Below, piece after piece: positions 1 through 8,641 of a stretch of 64,000 bases of DNA; positions within the stretch are counted from its first letter, which is position 1; each line of letters starts with the position of its first letter. A program made the translations under genes and the position numbers. Under the pieces are notes generated by a model, which was not told the origin of the DNA, did not search any database, and worked only from the letters and a program-made list of their open reading frames with translations. This DNA is from Pseudomonas violetae (GTDB lineage Bacteria; Pseudomonadota; Gammaproteobacteria; Pseudomonadales; Pseudomonadaceae), in assembly GCF_023072615.1 (NCBI RefSeq), contig NZ_JAKNRW010000003.1, forward strand, positions 186,001 through 250,000. Direction: 5' to 3'.

Positions 1-339
1 CAGGTTCAGCTTGTTCTGCACCTGGACCTGCGCGGTATCGGAGTTTGTGCCCTGCTCGAAGGTCGCGGTAATGGTCATGCTGCCGTCGGAGTTACTTTCC
101 GAGGATACATAACGCAGGTTATCGATACCGTTGAGCTGTTGCTCGATCACCTGGACCACGGTGTCCTGCACGGTTTGCGCGGACGCACCTGGGTAGGCCA
201 CGGAGATGGCGATCGCCGGAGGGGCAATGCTCGGGTATTGGTTGATCGGCAGTTTGAGGATCGATAGAGCCCCGACCAGCATGATCACCAGGGCAATTAC
301 CCAAGCGAAAATCGGACGGTCGATAAAAAATTTCGACAT
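1..339 (-). CDS. emhB: RND multidrug efflux permease EmhB/MexB/TtgB, N-terminal part (cut by window edge)
   Basis: Reading leftward from the ATG at 339, 113 codons stay open to the window edge. The start [14 protein letters not shown], the first membrane helix just after it, and the porter-domain segments [11 protein letters not shown] and AYPGASA are typical of hydrophobe/amphiphile RND pumps such as MexB, TtgB and EmhB. Family knowledge: the full protein is about 1050 residues, forms an inner-membrane trimer and exports antibiotics and solvents by proton antiport together with an adaptor and an outer-membrane channel. Only three bases separate it from the adaptor stop, and its ribosome site (GGGGAG) lies inside the end of the adaptor gene, so the two are translationally linked. 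The channel gene (emhC) is expected just left of the window. Confidence 0.95.
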   Translation of the reverse strand, partial: MSKFFIDRPIFAWVIALVIMLVGALSILKLPINQYPSIAPPAIAISVAYPGASAQTVQDTVVQVIEQQLNGIDNLRYVSSESNSDGSMTITATFEQGTNSDTAQVQVQNKLNL

Positions 340-342
340 GAG

Positions 343-1500
343 TTACTCCCCTTTGCCGCTGGAGGCCTTGTCAGCTGCCTGTGCGGGGACCGGGTTCTTG
401 GTGCCTACATTAGTCGCTTCACTGGCTTTTACTTCGACGCCAGGTTTGACGAATTGCAGCCCTTCAGTGATCAGTCGATCGCCAGCCTTCAGGCCGTCTT
501 CGATCAGCCACTGGCTGCCCACGGTGCGACTGGCCTTGAGCTGGCGCAGCTCGACCTTGTTGTCCGGGCCGACGACCAGTGCGGTCGGCGCGCCTTTGAG
601 GTCGCGAGTCACGCCTTGCTGGGGGGCCAGGATCGCTGCGCTGTTCACACCGGCCTGCAGCTGGGCGTGCACAAACATGCCTGGCAGCAGGGTGTGGTCA
701 GGGTTCGGGAACACGGCACGCAAGGTCACGGAGCCGGTGGTCTGGTCGACCGAGACTTCGGAGAACTCGAGCTTGCCATCCAGCTTGTACTGGCTGCCGT
801 CTTCAAGGGTCAGCTTGACCGCCGCAGCGGTATCACCGGCCTTTTGCAGGCGCCCGCTTTCCAGTTCGCGGCGCAACTCCAGCAGCTCCACGGACGACTG
901 GGTCACGTCAACATAGATGGGGTCAAGTTGCTGGATAACGGCCATGGCGTCGGTCTGGCCGTTGGTGACCAGGGCGCCTTCGGTCACATTGGAGCGACCG
1001 ATTCGGCCGGTGATAGGCGCGTAGACTTTGGTGTAGCGCACATTGATCTGGGCGGCTTGCAAGGTCGCTTCCGACTGCAGGCGGTTAGCCAGCGCCGTGT
1101 CGTATTCCTGACGGCTCACAGCCTGCTCGTCGACCAGTTGCTTGTAGCGATCGGAAATAGACTTGGTCTGCTGCAGATTGGCTTCGGCACTTTTCAGCGT
1201 TGCTTCATAGACGGCTGGATCGATCTGATACAGCTGCTGGCCGGCCTTGACGTCGCCGCCTTCCTTGAACAGGCGCTTGAGAATGATGCCGTTGACCTGT
1301 GGACGAACCTCTGCGATGCGGAACGCACTGGTCCGGCCCGGGAGCTCGGAAGTCAAGGTAAAGGATTGTGTCTGCAGCGTCACGACGCCGACCTGAGGGG
1401 GTGGTGCGGCGGGGGCCGCCTCTTCCTTTTTACATCCGCTGAGCAGCGATGCAAGGGCGACGGCAGTGACCAGAGCGGTAACAGCTGGCTTGAATTGCAT
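343..1500 (-). CDS. emhA: RND efflux periplasmic adaptor EmhA/MexA/TtgA
   Basis: 385 residues, the usual size of MexA-type membrane fusion proteins. A lipoprotein signal ends in the lipobox LLSG-C23, so it should be acylated and anchored in the inner membrane facing the periplasm. After a proline/alanine linker follow the paired beta-barrel and lipoyl segments (RVRPQVNGII-type and YAPITGRIGRS regions) that flank a long helical hairpin (about residues 95-165), then the membrane-proximal domain with a LLPGMFVHAQL strand. It couples the RND pump to the outer-membrane channel. First gene of the emhAB(C) operon, transcribed from the operator region at 1588-1632 and divergent from its repressor gene. 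Assignment to the Emh/Ttg subgroup rests on the whole locus layout and the operator. Confidence 0.95.
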   Translation of the reverse strand: MQFKPAVTALVTAVALASLLSGCKKEEAAPAAPPPQVGVVTLQTQSFTLTSELPGRTSAFRIAEVRPQVNGIILKRLFKEGGDVKAGQQLYQIDPAVYEATLKSAEANLQQTKSISDRYKQLVDEQAVSRQEYDTALANRLQSEATLQAAQINVRYTKVYAPITGRIGRSNVTEGALVTNGQTDAMAVIQQLDPIYVDVTQSSVELLELRRELESGRLQKAGDTAAAVKLTLEDGSQYKLDGKLEFSEVSVDQTTGSVTLRAVFPNPDHTLLPGMFVHAQLQAGVNSAAILAPQQGVTRDLKGAPTALVVGPDNKVELRQLKASRTVGSQWLIEDGLKAGDRLITEGLQFVKPGVEVKASEATNVGTKNPVPAQAADKASSGKGE

Positions 1501-1587
1501 GAAAATCCTCGGGTCAGGCGCGCTAGGTGCGCACTAGAAAGTGTGAAAGGTAAAAAATGTGCGCTGAGTGGATAAGTAGCTTGCTAA

Positions 1588-1632
1588 GGAATATACTTAC
1601 GTTCATGGTTGTTTGTAAATACCTTTTGCTGT
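1588..1632. promoter_or_regulatory. emhR/emhA divergent operator (TtgR-type)
   Basis: Between the two divergent genes lies a long AT-rich imperfect palindrome with half-sites TTAC (1597-1600) and GTAA (1615-1618) around GTTCATGGTTGTTT. From memory it is almost identical to the TtgR operator of P. putida, which overlaps both the ttgR and ttgABC promoters. Binding of EmhR here would repress both transcription units until an effector (antibiotic, flavonoid, solvent) is bound. Confidence 0.85.
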
Positions 1633-1764
1633 GTACTCATCCCGTTACAAATACCCCGCAAAGGTTTGAATTGTAGGCCGCAGACGAGTCCCAAGAGCGC
1701 TCGCTGCACTTTTATTCAGCGGATATTCAGATCGCTGAAGCATCCTGATTGAGGTTGTACTGCC

Positions 1765-2412
1765 ATGGTCCGTCGTACCAAAGAGGAAGCCCAGGAAACC
1801 CGTAGCCAGATACTCGAAGCGGCTGAAAAAGCCTTCTACGAGCGGGGTGTGGCGCGCACGACCCTGGCCGACATCGCGACCCTGGCCGGCGTCACTCGCG
1901 GCGCCATCTACTGGCATTTCAGTAACAAGGCCGATGTGGTACAGGCGATGCTCGATACCTTGCACGAGCCACTGGATGACATGGCCAGGGCCAGCGAGAG
2001 CGAAGAGGAACTCGACCCCCTGGGCTGCATGCGCCAGCTGCTGATTCATTTGTTTCATCAGATTGCCCTGGACCCGAAAACCCGGCGCCTCAATGAGATC
2101 CTGTTTCATAAGTGCGAATTCACCGATGAAATGTGTGACCTGCGTCAGCAGCGTCAGGCCGCCAGCCTGGACTGCAATGTGCGGATCGGCCTCGCGTTGC
2201 GTAACGCAGTGAACCGTGGGCAATTGCCGGAAGACCTCGACACCGTCCGTGCAGCCATCAGCCTGCATGCCTACATCGATGGCATCCTGTATCAGTGGCT
2301 GCTGGCTCCGGACAGCTTTGAGCTGCATGCCGAGGCCGAGCGCTGGGCCGATACAGGGTTGGACATGCTGCGCTTCAGCCCCAGCCTGCGCAAATTGAAA
2401 CAAAGTGCGTAA
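1765..2412 (+). CDS. emhR: TetR-family efflux repressor EmhR/TtgR
   Basis: 215 residues. The N-terminal TetR helix-turn-helix is clear ([19 protein letters not shown], then [17 protein letters not shown], residues about 17-60), followed by an all-helical ligand-binding domain with the TtgR/AcrR-type segments [11 protein letters not shown] and [14 protein letters not shown]. It lies divergent to emhA across a TtgR-type operator, the standard arrangement for the local repressor of this pump. It would act as a dimer in the cytoplasm, releasing the operator on binding hydrophobic drugs and so autoregulating itself. The start is the ATG whose product begins [10 protein letters not shown], as in TtgR and MexR-like AcrR proteins. 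Confidence 0.94.
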   Translation: MVRRTKEEAQETRSQILEAAEKAFYERGVARTTLADIATLAGVTRGAIYWHFSNKADVVQAMLDTLHEPLDDMARASESEEELDPLGCMRQLLIHLFHQIALDPKTRRLNEILFHKCEFTDEMCDLRQQRQAASLDCNVRIGLALRNAVNRGQLPEDLDTVRAAISLHAYIDGILYQWLLAPDSFELHAEAERWADTGLDMLRFSPSLRKLKQSA

Positions 2413-2436
2413 TTGGATCTTGTTGTGTCAATAGAA

Positions 2437-2462
2437 GCGGGCGAAGACGACTCTTCGCCCGC
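2437..2462 (+). terminator. Hairpin downstream of emhR
   Basis: A perfect 11-bp stem GCGGGCGAAGA / TCTTCGCCCGC with a 4-base loop sits 25 bases after the emhR stop. There is no clear U run after it, so it may be a weak intrinsic terminator or an mRNA-stabilising hairpin. Confidence 0.55.
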
Positions 2463-2588
2463 GTTGGCTGTGGGTAACGGTGGCTTTTATAATCGGATGC
2501 GCTCCGGGATGACAGCCGCAGGTCTGATTTTTTTGTAGGAATTTTGTGTCGTGACCCGACCGATGTGGGGAAAATCCATTTTTCCAGG

Positions 2589-3341
2589 CTACCCGGGGTT
2601 TGGGTTATCTATATAAATGGCCATGCTGTAGCTATAAGGGCTTCCAGCCATGCTGCGTTTGAGCTCGTATTCGCAGTTCAATCGGTACCTGCCTACCGAT
2701 CGTAGACTGTGCTCCCTGATGACCGAGGGCCCATTAATATAATGGTGTCTTATGTACAGCTGTGTTGAGAAGTCGAAAGCAAACTTTGCGCTGCGGTAAG
2801 TGAAACCGTGATTCACTTTGCTGGATACCCGGACTTTCCGGTCGGGGTGGCGTTGCGGTATTGCGCTGCGTAGGGTGAACGACAGATATTGCAGGGGGCC
2901 TATTTCATACTCTTTCGCAGATTGGCGATTACTGTCCCAGCTGGAATAGTCAATCTTGAATGTTTCATTTGTGCTGTTGTAGATAAAAAACAGTACGCTG
3001 GTGTGGGAGGCGACAGGTCGAATAGACGCCCAGGTCCGCGCCTCCTCCCTCAAGCTCTTGCGCATCACCTCTTCCAGCTCCTCTCGCAGTTTTCGGTGTT
3101 CAGCGAGTCGTGCCTGTTCTTTCTCATTAGCCTCTTTGAAGTTTTTCCACATCCTTTCCTGTTCTTTCTGAGTGAACAGTGTGCTCGCAGCACTGCTCAA
3201 CAAGTTTACGAGTGGGCCCAAGCCTGTCATCGTGGCAATGCCACTTAACTGGTCATAAACGTTTTTCTTGATGGTGACATCTTTAATGACTTCGTAGACC
3301 TCCTGGTCTTCGGAGTTTTCGTCGTTTTTGGTTTCGTCCAT
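2589..3341 (-). CDS. Orphan protein with N-terminal coiled coil and C-terminal beta-rich domain
   Basis: 250 residues, not recognised. Residues 1-25 are acidic. A short hydrophobic stretch (about 34-52, GIATMTGLGPLVNLLSS) precedes a highly charged helix (about 58-100, rich in K, E, R) that should form a coiled coil. From about 110 the protein turns beta-rich with many aromatic residues (VLFFIYNSTNETFKIDY, LQYLSFTLRSA, a Tyr/Arg-rich end). The second half loosely recalls aegerolysin-like beta-sandwich lipid-binding proteins, but I cannot establish homology. No signal peptide. It stands alone between the emhR hairpin and the xenB terminator, and its coding sequence looks poorer in G+C than its neighbours, which suggests acquisition. 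A real gene is likely because the frame is long and the composition protein-like. Confidence 0.7.
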   Translation of the reverse strand: MDETKNDENSEDQEVYEVIKDVTIKKNVYDQLSGIATMTGLGPLVNLLSSAASTLFTQKEQERMWKNFKEANEKEQARLAEHRKLREELEEVMRKSLREEARTWASIRPVASHTSVLFFIYNSTNETFKIDYSSWDSNRQSAKEYEIGPLQYLSFTLRSAIPQRHPDRKVRVSSKVNHGFTYRSAKFAFDFSTQLYIRHHYINGPSVIREHSLRSVGRYRLNCEYELKRSMAGSPYSYSMAIYIDNPNPG

Positions 3342-3441
3342 GATGTCGAGTACTCTTTAGTTCATTGGAGTGTTCGACGGTATCAGCAGTTTAAAGAGTG
3401 CGCGTTGTAGGTATGTGTTTTTTTATTGCGTAACCTTGACG

Positions 3442-3475
3442 AAAAAACCCCGGCGTTTTCGGGCCGGGGCTTTTT
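3442..3475 (-). terminator. Terminator of the xenB operon
   Basis: Stem CCCCGGC / GCCGGGG (3448-3454 with 3463-3469), with A6 on one side and T5 on the other, 16 bases past the xenB stop. It can work in both directions and isolates the operon from the orphan gene that follows. Confidence 0.88.
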
Positions 3476-3490
3476 GCATTTAAAACATTA

Positions 3491-4540
3491 TTACATCACT
3501 GGGTAGTCGATATAACCCACAGGCCCCTTGGCATAAAACAGTTCCGGACGCGGCTCATTCAAGGGCGCATCCGCCTTCAGGCGCGCTGGCAGGTCCGGGT
3601 TGGCAATGAACGGCACGCCGAAGGCCACTGCGTCAGCCTTGCCGGCTGCCAGCCAGGCGTTGGCGCTGTCCTTGGTGAAACGTTCGTTGGCAATGTACGG
3701 GCCGCCGAAGGCTTCTCTTAGTTGTGGGCCGAGGCTGTCGGCGCCTTCTTTTTCCCGTGAGCAGATGAACGCGATGCCGCGTTTTCCCAGCTCGCGAGCA
3801 ACGTAGGTGAAGGTTTCAGCCAGGTTGTCATCGCCCATATCGTGGGAGTCGGCGCGGGGTGCCAGGTGCACACCCACACGGCCCGCGCCCCAGACTTCGA
3901 TCGCGGCATCGGTCACCTCCAGTAACAGGCGCGCACGGTTTTCCAGGGAGCCGCCGTAGTTGTCGGTGCGCTGGTTGGTGCTGCTCTGCAGGAACTGGTC
4001 GAGCAGGTAACCGTTGGCGCCGTGAATTTCCACTCCGTCGAAGCCGGCGGCCTTGGCGTTTTCGGCACCGGTGCGGTAGGCGTCGACGATGTCGGCGATT
4101 TCAGCGGTTTCCAGGGCACGTGGGGTCGGGTAGTCGGCCAGCGGGCGCACCAGGCTGACGTGGCCCTTTGGTTGAATGGCGCTGGGTGCCACTGGGCGTT
4201 CACCGTTCAGGTACGACTCGTGGGAGATCCGGCCAACGTGCCAAAGTTGCAGGAAGATCTTGCCACCTGCGCCGTGAATGGCCTTGGTCACGTTGCTCCA
4301 GCCGCGCACTTGGTCGTTGGACCAGATTCCCGGGGTGTCCGGGTAGCCGACGCCCATCGGCGTGACCGAGGTGGCCTCGCTGAGGATCAGGCCAGCCGAG
4401 GCCCGTTGTACGTAGTACTCGGCCATCAACGCATTCGGCACCCGGCCTTCGTCGGCGCGGCAGCGGGTCAATGGCGCCATGATGATGCGGTTGGCGAGTT
4501 CGACGTCGCCCAGTTTGATCGGATCGAAAATAGTCGTCAT
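3491..4540 (-). CDS. xenB: Xenobiotic/alkene reductase XenB (Old Yellow Enzyme family)
   Basis: 349 residues from the ATG at 4540 (MTTIFDPIKLGD); upstream in-frame codons lack a ribosome site, whereas GAGG precedes this ATG. The FMN-binding TIM barrel shows the OYE hallmarks: PLTRCRADEG near the N-terminus, QLWHVGR, the substrate-anchoring pair in EIHGANGYLLDQFL (His and Asn three residues apart) and RTDNYGGS. Length and sequence match Pseudomonas XenB, which reduces activated C=C bonds, nitro groups and nitrate esters with NAD(P)H. It is the last gene of an ArsR-MFS-xenB operon (22 bases after the MFS stop), suggesting a detoxification unit for electrophiles. The physiological substrate cannot be read from sequence. 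Confidence 0.93.
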   Translation of the reverse strand: MTTIFDPIKLGDVELANRIIMAPLTRCRADEGRVPNALMAEYYVQRASAGLILSEATSVTPMGVGYPDTPGIWSNDQVRGWSNVTKAIHGAGGKIFLQLWHVGRISHESYLNGERPVAPSAIQPKGHVSLVRPLADYPTPRALETAEIADIVDAYRTGAENAKAAGFDGVEIHGANGYLLDQFLQSSTNQRTDNYGGSLENRARLLLEVTDAAIEVWGAGRVGVHLAPRADSHDMGDDNLAETFTYVARELGKRGIAFICSREKEGADSLGPQLREAFGGPYIANERFTKDSANAWLAAGKADAVAFGVPFIANPDLPARLKADAPLNEPRPELFYAKGPVGYIDYPVM

Positions 4541-4562
4541 GAAATACAGGCCTCGTGGGAGA

Positions 4563-5729
4563 TCAGTGGGTAGCAGGGGCCAGTTCGGCATTGCCGTTCT
4601 GGCGGAAAGTAATCAGGGTCACCAGCAGGGCGAGCACCGCAAGGGCCGCAGCCGCCAGTGGCACGCGAGTCAGGCCGAAGCCGTGGGCGATGACGCTGCC
4701 GCCGACCCAGGCGCCCAGCGCATTGCCGACGTTGAACGCGCCGATGTTCAGGGTCGACACCAGGTTTGGTGCGGCCTTGCCGAAGGTCACCACGTTGATC
4801 TGCAGCGCCGGGACGGCGGCGAACGATGCGGTGGCCCAGAGAAACAGGGTGATTTCGGTGGGGATCAGCGCGACGCTGGTCCAGGTCAATACGGTCGAGA
4901 CCACGGCCATCGAGATGAAGACGCCAATCAGGGTCGCCGCCAGTCGCTTGTCCGCCAGCTTGCCGCCGATGATGTTGCCCACGGTCAGGCCCAGGCCAAT
5001 CAGCAGCAGGGTCCAGGTGACGCCGTTGGGCGAGACGCCGGTGACGTCGCCGAGCAGCGGCGCGACATAGGTGAACAAGGTGAACATCGAGGCGGAAAAC
5101 AGTGCGGTCATGCTCAGGGACAGCCATATGCCGGCGCCCTTGAGTGCTCGCATTTCGGCGCGCATGTCGAGTTTCTCTTCGTCACGCTTGGCGGGCAGGA
5201 AGCGAATCAGCCCGATCAGCGCGATCACGCCAATCACGGTCACTGCCCAGAAGGTCGAGCGCCAGCCGGCTTCCTGCCCGAGGGCGGTGCCCAGCGGCAC
5301 ACCGAGGACGTTGGCAAGGGTCAGCCCGGTGAACATCAGGGCCACGGCGGAGGCGCGCTTGTTGGCCGGGACCAGGCCTGCCGCCACCACCGAACCGATG
5401 CCGAAGAAGGCGCCGTGGCACAGCGCGGTCACTACACGGGCGAACATCAGCACGTTGTAGTCACTGGCCAGTGCGCAAAGTAGATTGCCGATGATAAAAA
5501 TGCCCATCAACGCTACCAGGGCGGCCTTGCGCGGCAATTTGGCGGTGGCCAGTGCCATGAATGGCGCACCGATGGCCACGCCCAGTGCGTAACCCGTCAC
5601 CAGCCAGCCGGCGCCAGGAATCGACACCCCGAGATCGACCGCCACATCTGGCAACAGGCCCATGATGACGAACTCGGTGGTGCCGATGGCGAAGGCGCTC
5701 AAGGCCAAGATGAGGAGCGAGAGGGGCAT
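4563..5729 (-). CDS. MFS transporter, DHA1 drug/arabinose-efflux type
   Basis: 388 residues with about 12 hydrophobic helices. The N-terminal half carries FAIGTTEFVIMGLLPDVA and an RVVTALCHGAFFG helix, both characteristic of the AraJ/YdhP-like DHA1 efflux branch of the major facilitator superfamily. A ribosome site (AAGGA) precedes the ATG at 5729. It lies 33 bases after the ArsR-type regulator and directly before xenB, so the three probably form one transcript controlled by that regulator. Likely role: proton-driven export of a toxic or metabolic small molecule across the inner membrane. Substrate unknown. Confidence 0.9.
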   Translation of the reverse strand: MPLSLLILALSAFAIGTTEFVIMGLLPDVAVDLGVSIPGAGWLVTGYALGVAIGAPFMALATAKLPRKAALVALMGIFIIGNLLCALASDYNVLMFARVVTALCHGAFFGIGSVVAAGLVPANKRASAVALMFTGLTLANVLGVPLGTALGQEAGWRSTFWAVTVIGVIALIGLIRFLPAKRDEEKLDMRAEMRALKGAGIWLSLSMTALFSASMFTLFTYVAPLLGDVTGVSPNGVTWTLLLIGLGLTVGNIIGGKLADKRLAATLIGVFISMAVVSTVLTWTSVALIPTEITLFLWATASFAAVPALQINVVTFGKAAPNLVSTLNIGAFNVGNALGAWVGGSVIAHGFGLTRVPLAAAALAVLALLVTLITFRQNGNAELAPATH

Positions 5730-5762
5730 GTTGATTCCTTGTTGGCTGGCTGACTGAAAGGG

Positions 5763-6065
5763 TCAGAGCTCTTTACTGAAGGTGCTGAGAAATTCCTGGA
5801 TGGTTTCCTCGTTGCGTTTGAAAAAGTGCCATTGACCAACCTTGCGGCTGCTGATCAGGCCGGCGCGCTGCAGGGTCGCCAGGTGTGCGGAGACGGTGGA
5901 CTGCGACAGGCCGCAACGTTGATCGATCTGTCCGGCGCAGACTCCGTGTTCGTTGCTGTGGGTCTGGTCGGGGAATTCGACAGTCGGGTCTTTCAACCAG
6001 TGCAGGATTTCTCGCCGGACTGGGTGTGCCAGGGCTTTTATTATTTCGTCGAGATTGATAGGCAT
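5763..6065 (-). CDS. ArsR-family winged-helix regulator
   Basis: 100 residues, a single ArsR-type winged helix: ALAHPVRREILHWL at the N-terminus, recognition helix in CGLSQSTVSAHLATLQRAGL, and wing ISSRKVGQWHFFKRN. A Cys (CAGQIDQRCG) is present but no typical metal-binding CVC motif, so the signal may be redox or organic rather than a metal. It is the first gene of the operon with the MFS pump and XenB and probably its autorepressor. The two TATAWCGCGAT-like sites just upstream are the likely operators. Confidence 0.9.
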   Translation of the reverse strand: MPINLDEIIKALAHPVRREILHWLKDPTVEFPDQTHSNEHGVCAGQIDQRCGLSQSTVSAHLATLQRAGLISSRKVGQWHFFKRNEETIQEFLSTFSKEL

Positions 6066-6093
6066 GGTATTGGGCTCGTGATGAATAAAACGC

Positions 6094-6137
6094 TATATCG
6101 CGATGAACCGAACTTTAAATCGTTATTTCGCGATATA
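6094..6137. promoter_or_regulatory. Candidate ArsR operator pair
   Basis: Two related near-palindromes, each centred on TCGCGA, lie 29-72 bases upstream of the ArsR gene: TATATCGCGAT (6094-6104) and TATTTCGCGATATA (6124-6137). Spacing of 30 bases puts them on the same helix face. A weaker TATATCGGG follows near 6174. This fits autoregulation by the adjacent dimeric regulator; it is inferred from position and symmetry only. Confidence 0.55.
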
Positions 6138-6237
6138 CAAATACGAATTGGGTCTGACGGCCGCGTAATTCGGTATATCGGGTTGTAACGATACATTGGC
6201 TGTAACGATTCGAGTGTGCAGTGCTAAGCTGCTCGAC

Positions 6238-6816
6238 ATGAATTATCTCGCACATCTGCACCTCGGTGGCCAGCGCCCCGGTCAATTGCTCGGCAGCCTG
6301 TATGGCGACTTCGTCAAAGGGCGGCTACAGGGGCAGTTTGATCCGGAAGTCGAGGCGGCTATCCAGCTGCATCGCAGCATTGACGTGTTCACCGATCGGC
6401 ATCCGTTGGTAGACGTTTCGTTGTCGCGTTTTTCCCTGACTCGCCGGCGTTATGCCGGGATCGTGCTCGATGTGTTTTTCGATCACTGCCTGGCGCGGGA
6501 CTGGGCACTGTATGCCGAGCAGCCGCTGGAGCGGTTCACCTCGGATGTGTATCGGGTGCTGTCCAGTGAGCGGCAATTGCCGGAACGCCTGGCCAGGGTT
6601 GCGCCGCACATGGTGGCTAATGATTGGCTGGGGTCTTATCGGCAGTTCGAAGTGCTGGAACAGGTACTGCGAGGGATTTCGCGGCGGCTGACCCGGCCAG
6701 AGGAACTCGCCGGGGCGATGCAGGAGTTGCGGATGCTGTATGAGCCGTTGAGCGAGGATTTCCGGTTGTTCTACCCTCAACTTCAGCTCTTTGCGCAGAA
6801 CCATCCAGCAAAATAG
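6238..6816 (+). CDS. acpH: Acyl-carrier-protein phosphodiesterase (AcpH)
   Basis: 192 residues from the ATG at 6238, matching the E. coli enzyme in length and start (MNYLAHLHLG). The signature LLGSLYGDFVKGRL, RSIDVFTDRHP and the FFDHCLARDW segment place it in the AcpH family of HD-like phosphodiesterases, which remove the 4'-phosphopantetheine arm from holo-ACP. An upstream in-frame ATG (6196) would add 14 residues that the family lacks. It is a monocistronic gene followed by a REP pair. There is no clear Shine-Dalgarno sequence, so expression may be low. Confidence 0.9.
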   Translation: MNYLAHLHLGGQRPGQLLGSLYGDFVKGRLQGQFDPEVEAAIQLHRSIDVFTDRHPLVDVSLSRFSLTRRRYAGIVLDVFFDHCLARDWALYAEQPLERFTSDVYRVLSSERQLPERLARVAPHMVANDWLGSYRQFEVLEQVLRGISRRLTRPEELAGAMQELRMLYEPLSEDFRLFYPQLQLFAQNHPAK

Positions 6817-6818
6817 AC

Positions 6819-6914
6819 CCTGTGGGAGCGAGCCTGCTCGCGATTTCGGTCTGTCATCCAACTTAAGTGTCGACGGATACACCGCTATCGCGAGCAGACT
6901 GTGCTCCCACAGAG
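6819..6914. repeat. REP palindrome pair
   Basis: Two inverted copies of a Pseudomonas-type REP, GTGGGAGCGAGCCTGCTCGC at the left and its near-complement ending GCTCCCAC at the right, separated by about 45 bases. It sits between the convergent ends of acpH and olsA, the usual location of such bacterial interspersed elements. Confidence 0.85.
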
Positions 6915-6940
6915 GATCTGCTTTTTTCCGGGGAATTGTG

Positions 6941-7732
6941 TCAGGCAGCGATAGCAGGGCGCATCGGCCTGTGCTGCTGTTCCGGTACCGCCCCAAACAA
7001 TGCTTTCTGCACCGCCTGCTGCGCATCAAACGCCAGCGCGGCGCGCTCGCGGCCTTCGCAGGCGATCGGCTTAAGCAGATGAACTTCCACATCACCGCGA
7101 TCATTGCCGAACAAACGCATCAGATGCGACAGCAAGTCATCATCGCCGATAAAAGGCGCCAGCGAATCCAGCTCTCCCTCACGCAAATAACGAATCGCCA
7201 CCGGTTGCAGCTTCACCTGCGAATCAATCGCCGCTGACAGCAGGCGACCGTGGAAGGTACGTAACGAGCGGCCATCGGTGGTGGTGCCTTCGGGAAACAT
7301 CAGCAGGGGATGTGCCTGCTGCAAATGACGAGTCATCTGCTTGCGGATCAACTGGCTGTCGCCCGAACCTCGACGGATGAACAGGCTGCCGGCCTTGGCA
7401 GCCAACCAACCAGCCACCGGCCAGGTGCGCACTTCGGCCTTGGACAGAAATGACAGCGGCGTGAGCATACCCAACAGCGGAATGTCGGTCCAGGACACGT
7501 GGTTGCTGACCCAGAGCATCGGCTGCTGGGGCAGTTCGCCGTGGACTGTCACGCGAAAGGGCAAGGCATTGGCCAGCCGCGCCATGAAGAAACGCGACCA
7601 GCGCTGGCGGCGAGTCATGGAATGAGCAATGCCCAGGCGCTCGAATAACCCGAACATACCCGCCATGCTCAACCCCAGCGTGACCACTACCAGCACTCGC
7701 GCAATCCGCGCGTACACCCGTAACCGGCTCAT
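6941..7732 (-). CDS. olsA: Lyso-ornithine-lipid O-acyltransferase OlsA (PlsC family)
   Basis: 263 residues from the ATG at 7732, which overlaps the olsB stop as TGATG; a GTG three bases upstream is an alternative. A hydrophobic N-terminal helix anchors it to the inner membrane. The PlsC acyltransferase motifs are present: NHVSWTD (His and Asp, about residues 78-83) and FPEGTT (about 147-152). Directly downstream of olsB, it should add the second, ester-linked acyl chain to lyso-ornithine lipid from acyl-ACP, completing a phosphorus-free membrane lipid used under phosphate limitation. A lysophosphatidic acid acyltransferase role alone would also fit the domain; the partner gene favours OlsA. 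Confidence 0.9.
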   Translation of the reverse strand: MSRLRVYARIARVLVVVTLGLSMAGMFGLFERLGIAHSMTRRQRWSRFFMARLANALPFRVTVHGELPQQPMLWVSNHVSWTDIPLLGMLTPLSFLSKAEVRTWPVAGWLAAKAGSLFIRRGSGDSQLIRKQMTRHLQQAHPLLMFPEGTTTDGRSLRTFHGRLLSAAIDSQVKLQPVAIRYLREGELDSLAPFIGDDDLLSHLMRLFGNDRGDVEVHLLKPIACEGRERAALAFDAQQAVQKALFGAVPEQQHRPMRPAIAA

Positions 7733-8487
7733 CACATGGCCGCCTTGAAGTGCTTGGCGTAACGTGGGCAGAGCTCATCGCGCTTGAGCAGGATAAATAC
7801 GTCGGCCACTTGGAAGTCTTCATCCCAGCAGGGCTCGCCGCAAATCTTCGCGCCCAGGCGCATGTAGGCCTTGAGCAGCGGTGGCATTTCGGCGATGACG
7901 TTGGAGGGGATGGCCAGTGCCGGCAGCGGCTTTTTCGGCTCGGCGCGCAGGTGTTCGGTGCACAGGTAGCGTTCGCGCAGGCGTTGCATGATCGCGTGGG
8001 CCTGAATTCCGCCATCCTGCATCGGGATGCTCGCGCAGCCCATCAGGTAGCTGTAGCCGCCCTGGTTCAACACTTCGGCCAGTTCACCCCAGAGCACGGC
8101 GATGGTGCCGCCGTTGCGATAGGCGGGATCGACGCAGGTGCGACCGATTTCCAGGATCGGGCCCTGCAGGTGGACCAGACCGTGCAGGCTGAATTCTTCT
8201 TCGCTGTAGAACTTGCCCAGGCTGCTCGCGGCTTGGTGGTCGAGTAAGCGGGTAGTTGCCACCAGGCGCCCGGTGTTCAGGTCACGCACCCCGATGTGGG
8301 CGCAGTGAGCGTCGTAGTCATCCATGTCCAGACCCCGCTCCGCGCCTTTGAGCTTGGCGTTGAATTCGCCGCTGAACACGTTGAAGCGCAACGCCTGGGC
8401 TTCCTGCAACGCGTTGGCGCCTACCAGGCGTTCGGCTTGCAGGCGGCGTTCATTGCCGGTGTCGCGGATGCGGGCGATCTGAGTCAT
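7732..8487 (-). CDS. olsB: L-ornithine N(alpha)-acyltransferase OlsB (GNAT fold)
   Basis: 251 residues with a good ribosome site (GGAGA) before the ATG at 8487. The segment [15 protein letters not shown], the [14 protein letters not shown] strand and [17 protein letters not shown] match the OlsB/hemolysin-like branch of the GNAT superfamily. It transfers a 3-hydroxyacyl group from ACP to the alpha-amino group of ornithine, the first step of ornithine-lipid synthesis; OlsA downstream does the second. The translational overlap with olsA supports the shared pathway. I see no obvious Pho box in the 150 bases upstream, though phosphate control is known in relatives. Confidence 0.92.
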   Translation of the reverse strand: MTQIARIRDTGNERRLQAERLVGANALQEAQALRFNVFSGEFNAKLKGAERGLDMDDYDAHCAHIGVRDLNTGRLVATTRLLDHQAASSLGKFYSEEEFSLHGLVHLQGPILEIGRTCVDPAYRNGGTIAVLWGELAEVLNQGGYSYLMGCASIPMQDGGIQAHAIMQRLRERYLCTEHLRAEPKKPLPALAIPSNVIAEMPPLLKAYMRLGAKICGEPCWDEDFQVADVFILLKRDELCPRYAKHFKAAM

Positions 8488-8641
8488 GGCGAATCTCCGT
8501 GCGGGCTGGTCACCGGTCTTGGGTGGCAGTCGATCGACTTTCTTTATGGAGCCGTGTTGTGCAAAGTCAGGCTATGTAACCCCGGTGTCATCGCCATGAA
8601 GCTTTGGTGATGCTTGTATGACAGCCTTTGAGGAGCCTTCC

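Noticed and set aside
454..1575. 373-codon plus-strand frame opposite emhA
   Set aside because: Shadow of the adaptor gene; it also runs into the divergent promoter region.
6819..6914. CRISPR-like repeats
   Set aside because: Only two copies in inverted orientation; the palindromes are Pseudomonas REP elements.
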